From Campylorhamphus procurvoides (taxonomy: Eukaryota; Chordata; Aves; Passeriformes; Dendrocolaptidae), in the NCBI GenBank assembly GCA_013396655.1, contig WBMV01000131.1, forward strand, positions 157,447 to 221,446: DNA of 64,000 nt, given 5' to 3'. Numbering within the stretch: the first letter of the stretch is position 1; each line of letters opens with the position of its first letter. Below the pieces are notes generated by a model that ran no database searches, was not told the DNA's origin, and saw nothing but the letters and a program-made list of their open reading frames with translations. Made by a program: the position numbers and the translations under genes. Below are positions 27,733 to 37,032 of this stretch, piece by piece.

Positions 27733-28508
27733 GGAAATACTCTTTAAAAACAGAATTTATGGGCTTTCTTTTTCACCTTAGAGTGGCTTGTAGTTGTAAA
27801 AGCTCCAGACCTCACCAGTCCCAAATGCTGGGTTGTGACTAATCCATTATTTATTTTTTAATGCTCCATATTCCATGGCTTTCTTTTTCCTTTAGAACAT
27901 GGATATTCCCTTCTTCCCTCAGCAGTCCACCTCCATCCTCATCTTCCCTGATGAACTGGGGCTCAATCCTGGGGGTCTTTTGATGGCATTGATGGTTCTT
28001 TTGGGGGATTTTGGAGTGGAAGAATCTTGGGTTTTGATGGGATTGTTGATTTTTTGGGTGGTGGCAAAAACAATGTTTCTTTTGATGGTTTTACTGAGTT
28101 ATTTTGGGGGTGGCAGAATCCTATTTTTTCATGGTTTTACTGAGTTATTTTGAGGGTGGCAGAATCCTGTTTTCTGATGGTTTTGCTGAGGTTTTTGGGG
28201 GTGGCAGAATCCTGTTTTCTGATGATTTTATGGAGTTTTTGGGGGTTTGCAGAAACCTGTTTTTTCATAGTTTTGCAGGGGGGTTTTCAGTATGGCAGAA
28301 ACCTGTTTTTTGATGGAGTCTCTTATTCTACTGGGGTTTTTTGGGGGGTGGCAGAACGGCAGCAGCATCGCCCTAATGGTGATGGAGCTGAATTTGGGGG
28401 GCTGCATCCCCAATTTGGGGAGCACCCAGAACCGGGTGCTGCTTCTCGCGCCCGCCTCTCCAAGAAAATTTCATGCTATTTAGGTAAGAAAATCGTACTT
28501 TCCTGTCA
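27733..28508 (+). repeat. Left arm of a large inverted repeat
   Basis: Segment 27733-27870 (aatttatgggctttctttt, agctccagacctcaccagtc) and segment 28365-28508 (tgatggagctgaattt, ggggggctgcatc, tgctatttaggtaa) both reappear in the same order on the minus strand at about 31895-31740 and 31505-31390. A shared tccacctccatcctc block near 27925 also matches the right arm near 31640-31655. The centre of this arm is a minisatellite. Identity is moderate, so this is an old inverted duplication or two copies of one unrecognised repeat. Confidence 0.75.
27990..28345 (+). repeat. Degenerate minisatellite, unit about 46-52 bp, tggcagaatcctgtttt core
   Basis: At least six irregular units share ggtggcagaa(t/a)cctgtttt, tgatggttttactgag and ttttggggg. 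It occupies the middle of the left inverted-repeat arm. The gap of Ns at 31512-31555 falls at the equivalent place in the right arm. Confidence 0.8.
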
Positions 28509-28539
28509 CGGCCCTGAGGTGATCTGCTCCAGCGGGGCC

Positions 28540-29460
28540 TGAGCTGCCCCTAATCCGCGGGGCCATAATGGGGCCGCGGCCGGAGGGGATTGACCCGTTA
28601 ATCGACGCTAAACGGCTGGAAAACTGCGTCAGAGCCGGCTAAGCCGCTGCTGAAGGGATTCAGGACGCTGCTGGAGCAACAGCGGCTTAAGGAGGGGCAG
28701 GAGGGGCCTCTCGGCGCCCACGCGCGATCGCGACGTGTCGTGAGGGCTCCGACCCGCCATGAGAGCTCGGTGCTCCTGAGAGGGAGGCGGGGCAAAGGGC
28801 GCTCGCAGCCAATAGCAACACGGGATTGCCAGAGTGACAGCCCGCGCAGCCAATCAGCGATGGAAAACGGGAAGGGCGGGTCGCGCGTGAGGGCTTGCGG
28901 GCATTCGAAGTGGGAGGAGGGGCAAAGGGCGCTTCCAGCCAATAGCAACACGGGAGTGCGAGAGTGATAGCCCGATCAGCCAATCAGCGACGGGAAGAGG
29001 AGAGTGCTGAGCCCGGAGGGCTCGCACCCACCATGAAGGCTCCGAGCCGCCGGGGGGAAGGAGGGGCGAAGAGAGCTTCTAACCAATAGAAATGAGGGCT
29101 CTTAAGAGTGACATCCGTCTCAACCAATCAGTGACGGGATCGGAGAGCGCGAACCCGCCCCGAGGGCTTCGGACCGAGGAGGGAAAGGCGGGGCGAAGAG
29201 CCCGCCAACCAATAGAAACGCGGAACGGCAAGAACGACAGGCGGCTCAGCCAATCAGCGAGTAAAACGGGAGCGCGCCCTCCCCGCCGCGCTCTCTCCAC
29301 GCCTGCGCAGTGCAGCGCGGGCCGCCCCCCTCACAAGATGGAGCGCGGAGGGCGCTCCGGTGAAGGAACCGGCAGACCCGGGGCCGGCCCCGCCGCCCCG
29401 CGCCAAGCAGGGGGCACGACGGAGAACGAGAGGGGCGGAGAGGCGAAGGCGAAGTGAAAA
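28540..29460. promoter_or_regulatory. CpG island with four paired CCAAT-box units
   Basis: CCAATAG/CCAATCAG pairs lie at 28809/28850, 28939/28980, 29083/29124 and 29209/29250. The two boxes in each pair are exactly 41 bp apart; unit spacing is 130, 144 and 126 bp. All eight read CCAAT on the + strand. GC-rich ggggc(a/g)aag elements precede each pair. After the last unit come an NRF1-like ctgcgcagtgc (about 29304) and a YY1-like caagatgg (about 29334). This looks like a TATA-less NF-Y-type promoter firing on the + strand. No protein gene follows that I recognise. Confidence 0.7.
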
Positions 29461-29480
29461 ACAAAAAGAGAATTGAGGGG

Positions 29481-29489
29481 GAAAAAAAA
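29481..29489 (-). terminator. Pol III terminator for tRNA-Gln
   Basis: A run of eight A on the + strand is a T run on the minus strand, starting about 10 bases after the tRNA 3' end, where a Pol III terminator is expected. Confidence 0.85.
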
Positions 29490-29499
29490 TATTACTGCG

Positions 29500-29571
29500 A
29501 GGTCCCACCGAGATTTGAACTCGGATCGCTGGATTCAAAGTCCAGAGTGCTAACCATTACACCATGGGACC
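29500..29571 (-). tRNA. trnQ-UUG: tRNA-Gln (anticodon TTG)
   Basis: The minus strand folds as a 72-nt tRNA. The acceptor stem starts GGTCCCA and closes with TGGGACC followed by the discriminator T. The D arm lies in TGGTGTAATGGTTAGCA. The anticodon stem-loop CTCTGGACTTTGAATCCAG has loop ACTTTGAAT with TTG at the wobble to third position. The T arm is CGAGTTCAAATCTCG. Internal A and B boxes are intact, and no intron or encoded CCA is seen. From memory it equals the human tRNA-Gln-TTG sequence, and a tRNA-Gln-TTG also sits near GNGT2 in human 17q21, so it is probably an old syntenic locus. Confidence 0.97.
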
Positions 29572-29630
29572 GCTGGGTGTACCGGGAGGCTCCGCGCCGC
29601 CCCTCAGCGCTTTCGGGGCCGCCCCACCGG

Positions 29631-29893
29631 GGTTTTGGGCACCAAATTCCTGTTTTACCCCCTCATCATCTGGTTTTTGGGTACCAAATCTCCCCTCATC
29701 CCCGGGGTTTTGGCTACCAAACCTTTCCCACCCGGTTACCTACACCCCCTTCCCTCATCACCTGGTTTTTGGGTACCAAATTCCCCCTCATCCCTCACAC
29801 CCCTCGGGTTTTTGGGTACCAAGCCCCCCCTCACCCGGTTTTTTGGGTACCAAACTCCCCATCCCCGTATTTTTGGGTACCAAACCCCCCCAG
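29631..29893. repeat. Minisatellite, seven units with TTTTTGGGTACCAAA core
   Basis: Units of about 31-60 bp repeat (g)gtttttgggtaccaaa followed by a C-rich ccccctcatccc spacer. The core is nearly palindromic around GGTACC. The array begins about 60 bp upstream of the tRNA gene's 5' end. Confidence 0.9.
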
Positions 29894-29924
29894 ATGCCGC
29901 AGCGCTCAACACCTTCATTTCTCT

Positions 29925-30598
29925 TATTTTCCCCTCATTTCGTCTCTTTATTCCTCCGGTTTTTCCCTTTTCCCTGTTTCTATTCTCCTCTGTTATCCTA
30001 TTTTATTTATTTCCCACTCCATTTTCCATTGATTTATCCGTTTTCCCTCTATTTCCCCCTTTATTTCTGTTCCCCCTCTATTTGCCCTTTCTCTATTTAC
30101 CTCTTTATTCTCCTTTTCCCTATCTCCACTTTATCTAATTTTTATTTCCCCTATTTTTTCCTCTACTTCCCTTTTATTTCTCTATTCCCCCTTTTTTTCC
30201 CTCTTCTGGTTCCCCTTTATTATTCCCTTTTCCTCTTTCCCCCATTTCTTTCCCCTCTATTCACCTTTTTCTTCCCCTGTTCCCCATTTTTTCCTCTATT
30301 CCCTTTTCTCCCCCCTTTCCCTTCGATGTTTTTCCTCCCTTTATTTCCCTAATTCCCAATCTATTCCCCCCTTTATTGCTCCTTCTCTTCCCCCTTTCTC
30401 TTTTCCCTTTTTTTTCCCTCCTTAATTTCTCTTTTCCCTCAATTCCCCCCTTTATTTCCCCCTTAATTTCTCTATTTTCCTCCACTCCCCCGTTTCTTTC
30501 TCTTTTTCCTCTCCCAACCCCACAAAACCACACAAACACTTTGTTTTCTTTTTCTTTGCTCGTTTCTCTGTCTGTTTTTTCTCTTTATTTTTAAAAAG
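29925..30598. repeat. Long pyrimidine-rich low-complexity tract
   Basis: About 670 bp of T/C with scattered A and almost no G on the + strand, built from variants of ccctttatttccc. The minus strand is purine-rich. Long frames across it have extreme Phe/Pro/Leu/Ser composition and are not genes. Confidence 0.93.
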
Positions 30599-30628
30599 GA
30601 AACAGTGGAATAAAGCGGTTTGTGGCAN

Positions 30629-31181
30629 AAAATAAAACCCAACAAAATTACCAACTGTGAGTCCCCCAGCCCAAAGCAGGGAGAAGAGAAGCGAGGAGGA
30701 TGGAGGTGGATTGGAGAGGGGAAGAAGGAAATCTCCAAGTTCTAAAGGACAACAAAAAAAATTCCTGGAAGATCGAGTATGGAAGGAAAAAAGAAAATTA
30801 AAAATAATAATCATAAAATCAGTCACAATCCAAAATCTGGGACTGGTGAGGTCTGGAGCTTTAACAACTAACGGCCACTTTAAAGTGAAAAGAAAGCCCA
30901 TAAATTCTATTCTTAAAGAACACTTTTCTTTGGAAAAAGAGAGTAATTTTTCTTTTTTTTTCCTTTTTTTTAAATTTTTTTTCCCCTAAACTACAGCCTG
31001 TGGAGTTGCCACTACCTAGAGTTCATCTATTGGCTAAGAGGTAGATAAACAAAACTGACTTGGTTATATAGAAGGTCGTGGGCTGGGATGGGCACCAGCC
31101 ATTCCAGGCTCCTGGAATATGGGATTTCCCTCCTCTGGAGCCACCCAAAAGTTTGCTGGGTTCCAATTCATCCACAAAATC
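30629..31181. repeat. 553-bp block, first of two identical copies (probable assembly artefact)
   Basis: The block is identical, as far as I can read, to 31571-32123 (constant offset of 942). It is bounded by single Ns at 30628 and 31182. The 16-mer aaagcggtttgtggca occurs just before it (30612-30627) and just after it (31183-31198), as if one locus had been split and a contig inserted. Confidence 0.85.
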
Positions 31182-31389
31182 NAAAGCGGTTTGTGGCAAA
31201 AAAAAAAAAAAAGAAAAAAAAAAGAAAACAGAACCATCCTCATTGGAAAAGAAACTGAGCCCAAATCCATCCATAATCCCAACCCCACATCCCTCCTGCC
31301 AGGGGAACGGGGAAGAACATGGATCAGAAGAGGCAAGAGGAGAGGGAGGGGGGGAAAAGGCAAAAATCAGCTGAAAAGAGGAAAAACAA

Positions 31390-31895
31390 TATCACAGAAA
31401 GTACAATTTTTTTACCTAAATAGCCTGAAATTGCCTTGGGGGAGCAGCATCTTTGGGTGTCCCCAAACTGATGATGCAGCCCCCCGAATTCAGCTCCATC
31501 ACCCCCCAACCNNNNNNNNNNNNNNNNNNNNNNNNNNNNNNNNNNNNNNNNNNNNAAAAAAACAACTGGAAAAATAAAACCCAACAAAATTACCAACTGT
31601 GAGTCCCCCAGCCCAAAGCAGGGAGAAGAGAAGCGAGGAGGATGGAGGTGGATTGGAGAGGGGAAGAAGGAAATCTCCAAGTTCTAAAGGACAACAAAAA
31701 AAATTCCTGGAAGATCGAGTATGGAAGGAAAAAAGAAAATTAAAAATAATAATCATAAAATCAGTCACAATCCAAAATCTGGGACTGGTGAGGTCTGGAG
31801 CTTTAACAACTAACGGCCACTTTAAAGTGAAAAGAAAGCCCATAAATTCTATTCTTAAAGAACACTTTTCTTTGGAAAAAGAGAGTAATTTTTCT
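31390..31895 (-). repeat. Right arm of the large inverted repeat
   Basis: Reverse-complement counterpart of 27733-28508, interrupted by the N gap where the left arm has its minisatellite. Its outer part also occurs in the duplicated block at 30790-30950. Confidence 0.7.
31512..31555. other. Assembly gap (44 N)
   Basis: Unknown bases. Single Ns also occur at 30628 and 31182. Confidence 0.99.
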
Positions 31896-32123
31896 TTTTT
31901 TTTCCTTTTTTTTAAATTTTTTTTCCCCTAAACTACAGCCTGTGGAGTTGCCACTACCTAGAGTTCATCTATTGGCTAAGAGGTAGATAAACAAAACTGA
32001 CTTGGTTATATAGAAGGTCGTGGGCTGGGATGGGCACCAGCCATTCCAGGCTCCTGGAATATGGGATTTCCCTCCTCTGGAGCCACCCAAAAGTTTGCTG
32101 GGTTCCAATTCATCCACAAAATC
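31571..32123. repeat. 553-bp block, second identical copy
   Basis: This copy runs into unique sequence at 32124 without an N and is more likely to be correctly placed. It carries ctacctc on the minus strand (gaggtag at 31980-31986), a let-7 seed match, if the IGF2BP1 3' UTR reaches this far. Confidence 0.85.
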
Positions 32124-32559
32124 CGACAGAGGCACGGGGGGGGTCGTGGTTTAAGGCCAGATTTCCTCCTGAAGTCAAGGAATTCCATCCCGGGCTGAAT
32201 CTGGATGCGCTTGGAACGAGTGCTCGAGCAATTCTGGAGGTTTTAAGGATTCCTTCCTGCCCTGATTCCAGTCAGTCCCATCCTTTTCCTGGGATGATGC
32301 ACCAAGTGATGGAAGAGCCCAGTGCCATTTAGGATCCCTTCCCTGTCCCAAAACATTGGGGAACTCCTTCCCACGGGACTTGGTGTTGATTTGCACAGAC
32401 CAGCTCCCACGCTGGGCCTTCACTTCTCACACACCCCGACTCCCTGGGTTAAATCAGGGATTAATTCCGGTTTTAAGGGACAACAAACCCCTTTGGCAGT
32501 CGGCTCGTGCTGATCCACAGCTCCCAAATCCTCTCTGGTTCCCAACCCAGCGCTCGGAT

Positions 32560-32930
32560 GTGCCGGAGGGGACGGGATGTCCTGTGAGCCAGTGGAGCAT
32601 CCCAGTGCCATGGCCTGCCAGAGCATCCCACCATCATCTGGGACACCACAGTCCCCCAAGACATCTCCAGCAGAACATCCCACTTGCCATGGTTTGGCAG
32701 GACATCCCATGAGTGTGATCCACTGGAGCATCCCAGTCACAGGCTAGAAGAGAATTCCAACATGGCACGGCGGAGAATTCCAACACGGCATGGCGGAGCA
32801 TCTCACCACCATCGTGGTCCAGTGGGACATCCCACCACCACAGTCCCCCAAGACATCCCACTGCCACGGGCTGGAAGAGGATTCCAACGTGGTAGGGCAG
32901 AGCATCCCCCACTGTCCTATGGAGGATCCC
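32560..32930. repeat. Degenerate minisatellite (agcatccca / gacatccca motif)
   Basis: Irregular units share agcatcccac, gacatcccac, acagtcccccaagacatc and agaattccaac(a/g) blocks, with spacing of about 30-60 bp. It lies near the expected distal end of the IGF2BP1 3' UTR. Confidence 0.7.
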
Positions 32931-35900
32931 ATTGCTGATCCCGAGGGATTCCATCTCCAACAACAAACTACAGGAATTCTGCCACAGCCAGGAAGCAGCA
33001 CCAGAGCCAACCCAGGGCTGACTATTCCAGGGGTCCAACTCGGGCACTCTGCCACCCCACTGCCCTCCTGGCACCCTCCAGAGCCTTCCTCAGCTCTCCT
33101 CCTCCTCTCCCACCACCACGCAGCCATCCCAAACGCCGGGATGCCAGGAATTCCTGCCCAGTGTCTGGGGGGATCCCTGCTGAGCTGGGGGTGCTGGAGG
33201 GGAGGTGCTGCCCTGGGGGGTGAGGAGGGACCCCCATCCATCCCCCAGGCCCCCCCAGCAGCTCTGAGGTAGTTTGCACATGTTATGTTTCCAGCTTGCA
33301 GCACCTGCACTGCTCTCCAAGAGAAAATTGGGGATTTAAGAGCCTCTGGCTGGTCTTGCTCTGCTCGGGATCTCAGCCACGATCGCCAAGATGTTAAACC
33401 CCTAAGAAAATCCAAATTAAAATCAAGACATGAAGGCTGATTTGACCAAATGGGGGCAGATCTCTCCTCCCCACCTTGATATGGAGCCACTCTTGGTGAT
33501 CCCAAGTTAATTCCAGCCTCCATCAGTTATTCCCAAGCATTGCTCCGAGGCCAAATTCCAGGCTCCAGGTCCTCCAGAACCTCCAACAACACCTGAAGCC
33601 TCCCAAGCTCAAGCACCGCTCGTTCCTGCTGCCCCATCGCCGCTCCCAAAGCAAATCCACAGCCAGATCCTGGCCAAAAGTTTGGGAATAATCCCAGCCT
33701 GAGGATGCTTTGAATCCATCCCGGGAGAAAATGCATTTCACAGGATCACACCGATTTCATCCAACCAAAAAAAAAAAAGCTACGACGGGAAAAAAAAAAG
33801 GAATTAAAAACAACCCAAGAAAATAAATCAGAACACCCCTCCCACCCCAAAAAAACAACCCAAAATCCACAACCTTCTCTGAAAAGACGAAAATCCCAAA
33901 AATATCCAAAGAAGCCTATGTTGTGTGGAGCAGCAGGGACAAGGAGGGAAGAGCAGAAGGAATTAAATTAAGGAAACGTCTTCAACTGTCTTAGAGCAAG
34001 TCTGCGTTTCTGAAGGGTTTTCTCAGTCTAAAAAAAAAAACAAAAACACTCAAAGAACTCAGGGCTAGAAATTCAAAAAAGAGGTTTGTTTTTTTTCTGG
34101 CACTGATTAACTACTTTTACTGCTTTTTCTTTTTTTTTTTCTTCTTTTTCTTTATGCACTAAAAAAATAAAACCAAACCCAAACCCTAATGCCCAGGAAC
34201 CATAAAACTTGTGAAGTCGGAGGCAGTTTCTTTGCAATATTTACAATGGATTTTCCTCTGGTTTGATTCCAGGAACCCATTCCACGCTCCTCAGCCGGGT
34301 CCAGGGAAGGAGCACGATCCCCTTGTCTTGGCTTGGGAGAGAAGAAACATCCACTGGCCTTTGGGATTCCTTGTTCCTCTTCCTCCAGCTGAAGGGCAGA
34401 AGGACACTGAGGTGAAGCCCCAAATCCAGGTCTTCCCATAACACGGTGATGGCTCATCCCAGGATCTTTCCAAGGTGGGAATTTCTTCCTCCTCCTCCTC
34501 CCAACTTTGGGAATCAGGAGAGCAGCATCACCCCCAGAGGGGCACGAGGTGCTTGGCTTTCCTCTCTGCCTCCAGCTCTTCCCAGCATCCAGCAGAAACT
34601 CCTTGTGCTGTTCCCAATCCTGCCTGGGGCCTCCCTACATCCCCTGCCCCAAATTCCAAGCTCCACATCCTTCCTCACCCCATGGAATTCCGGGACACAA
34701 CCAAACCCCCAGGATGGGGCAGCTCCTTGTTCAGGGAGGGCAAAAATTCCAAGGAATAAATTAAACCCAAATGATTCCTGCTGGGAGAAAACCAAGGAGC
34801 TGACAGCACCGCTCATCCCTAAATTTTGGGTTCCCCTAAATTACCTTTTATTGGCACAAAGACTGGAAAGAGGAGCTCCTGCAGGGCTGGGAATTCTTCC
34901 TGCTGCTTTTGGGGCTCACTGGGGAATTCTTCCCTGGCTTGCTCAGTCCAGGCTGGATCCATCTCGCTCCCATCTCCTGCCACCCAGCCGTGCTGGGATC
35001 CCACTTTATCCCTCTGTGGCTCTTCCCAGCTCACTGTGGCTCCAGGGAAAGATGGGAGGCTCCTTCCTTACTGCAAATCACTTTATATAAATAATTTCCC
35101 TCGGGAAAACAAGGAGATTCCCCCCAAAAATGAACAGCACCGACCGCTCCCAAACGACGGCAACGGGAGCGGCTCGAGGGGTTGGGGGAAAAGCATCAAA
35201 GGTTTCCCTGAATCATCAGATATTTTTTTTAGGTCAAGATCTTCTCGCTGCAACAACCAGATCGACAGGATTGCTTGGGGTGGGATTTGGGAATTGGTTT
35301 GTTTGTGTTTTATCCCTCAATGGTACAGTTGGAACCAGTTCTCAAACCGCTTGCTGTCGGAAAAGACAAGAATTATAAAATCACCGATGTCTGAATACGC
35401 TGCTCTGTGCAAGGCTGGAAACAAAAAGAGTAGAGAGCCAGAGATTTCAAGTATTAAATCTTTTTTTTTTTTTTCCCCTAGGATAAATGCCAGTCTTCCT
35501 TTAAAAAAGAAATCAAAGAAAAATGAGGAAACCCCATGGAAGTCCCTTCTCCCACCACGCCAAGGGGCAGGAGCTGCTGGCTGGGCACTGCCGAGCCCGA
35601 ATTCTGCTCCTTTGGCCCCAAATTTATGGGAATAAAAGGTCAGTGCTCCCCCACTGCCAGGAATGGGGGGATTCCACACTCCTCCCATCCCAAATATCAG
35701 AGGCAAAGATTTGGGGGGTGGTGGGATGGGCACAGCAGCACCCAAAATTCGCTTTGCCACCATGGAATTCTTGATTTTTCTTTTTTTTTTTTGTTGTTTT
35801 TTCCCCCTAGCATTCAAGCAATTGAATTTTCCTGCAGGTACAGTGAAAAAAAAAATAATTATTAGCAAATGGGACTTAAAAATGAAGAACACCCTGTGAA

Positions 35901-36048
35901 CATTTTGGAGCAGGGAGAGGCTCATCCCCCTCGGTCCTCAGGGTGGGGTTTGTCCTCTCTCTCCCTCCTCGATGTGCGTTTCTATCACAAAAAAAAAGAA
36001 AATTGGCTCCCACTAATGCATTAATTTCTCTCTCTCTCCTTTTTTTTC

Positions 36049-36150
36049 TTTTTTTTTAATAAGGTTTTTTTTTTTTAATAAGGTTTTTTTTTTAAATTTT
36101 TTTTTTTAAATCGTTTTTTTTTTTTTTTTTTTTTTTTTTCTTTTTTTTCT
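36049..36150. repeat. Poly-T rich stretch
   Basis: Several T runs, the longest about 28 T near 36112-36139, read as poly-A in the sense strand of IGF2BP1. A (TA)n-like stretch follows at about 36271-36303. Confidence 0.9.
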
Positions 36151-37006
36151 GCTTTTTCCTCGGTAAAACGGAGGCAAATCTCTGTAAAATAGTTCACAGC
36201 ATCATAGTGGAGAAGATGGTTCGACGCCGCCCCCGTGGCAACACGGCGGGTCGGATCGTTTGGGTTCTGGGATATATATAAATATAGAAATATATATATA
36301 TATGGCTTCCAAGTGTTTGAAAATAAATGCCTGAGCTGGTGTGGTTTCAATACCAGCAGCAAAACCCCGTGTACCCCACTTTGCATAGTCAATGCTGCCT
36401 AGGAGTCCATCCTCACATCCCGGGAGTGGAAGATTTCTGAGCCCAAAGCTCCTGAATCCATGGATTTCTCACTGGAGTTGCATTGAGAAAAGCCTTTCAG
36501 CCAGTGGCAGGTTTTGGTTTGGTTTTTCTTTTCCATTAAAATTATTTAAAAAAAAAAAAAAAAAGAAAAAAAGGAAAGAAATTCAAGTTTTTTCCCCCCC
36601 TGAGTGGGAATAAAAACCAAAAAAAACCCCAATAATAATAATAAATGGGTGGGTTCCAATTTGTCCAAGGTCTCGAAGAGTCGCGACATGTGACAGCTTT
36701 TTGTGTTTGGTGCTGAAATTCCTCGACTGGCTTGAAAAGGCCAAATAAAAAGAATTCAAATTAGAGAAGCTGCTGCCATCTTTTCCACTATGTCTGGAAT
36801 TCCTGTCGTTCTCCATAGAGAGCTCATAACACTTGGGTTACCTGCACATAACTCCTGGCTCATAAGAAATTATGAAACTTAACTTCTCTTTTCATTAAAA
36901 AAATAAAATATTCAAGACTATCAGCTTTTATATAAAATATCAGCAAGCCCCCCGAAACAAAAAGAAAAAAAAAACCTCAAAAAAAAAACAAAAGAAAATC
37001 AATTGC

Positions 37007-37032
37007 TGAGGTAACGTCATACCTTGAGGTAG
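37007..37032 (-). promoter_or_regulatory. Pair of let-7 seed matches in the IGF2BP1 3' UTR
   Basis: On the minus strand an 8mer CTACCTCA (37032-37025) is followed by a 7mer-A1 TACCTCA (37013-37007), with starts about 18-19 nt apart. That spacing falls in the range reported for cooperative miRNA sites. IGF2BP1 is an established let-7 target in mammals. Confidence 0.6.

Noticed and set aside
29092..29457. A 121-residue + strand frame, or its internal ATG at 29338, as a small protein
   Set aside because: Its composition is that of CpG-island DNA (Arg/Gly/Ala) and no homologue is recognised. The ATG overlaps a YY1-like caagatgg motif, so promoter function is more likely.
29564..30352. A 262-residue open frame on the + strand
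   Set aside because: It translates a minisatellite and a pyrimidine tract into Phe/Pro/Leu/Ser low-complexity sequence, starting within the tRNA gene region.
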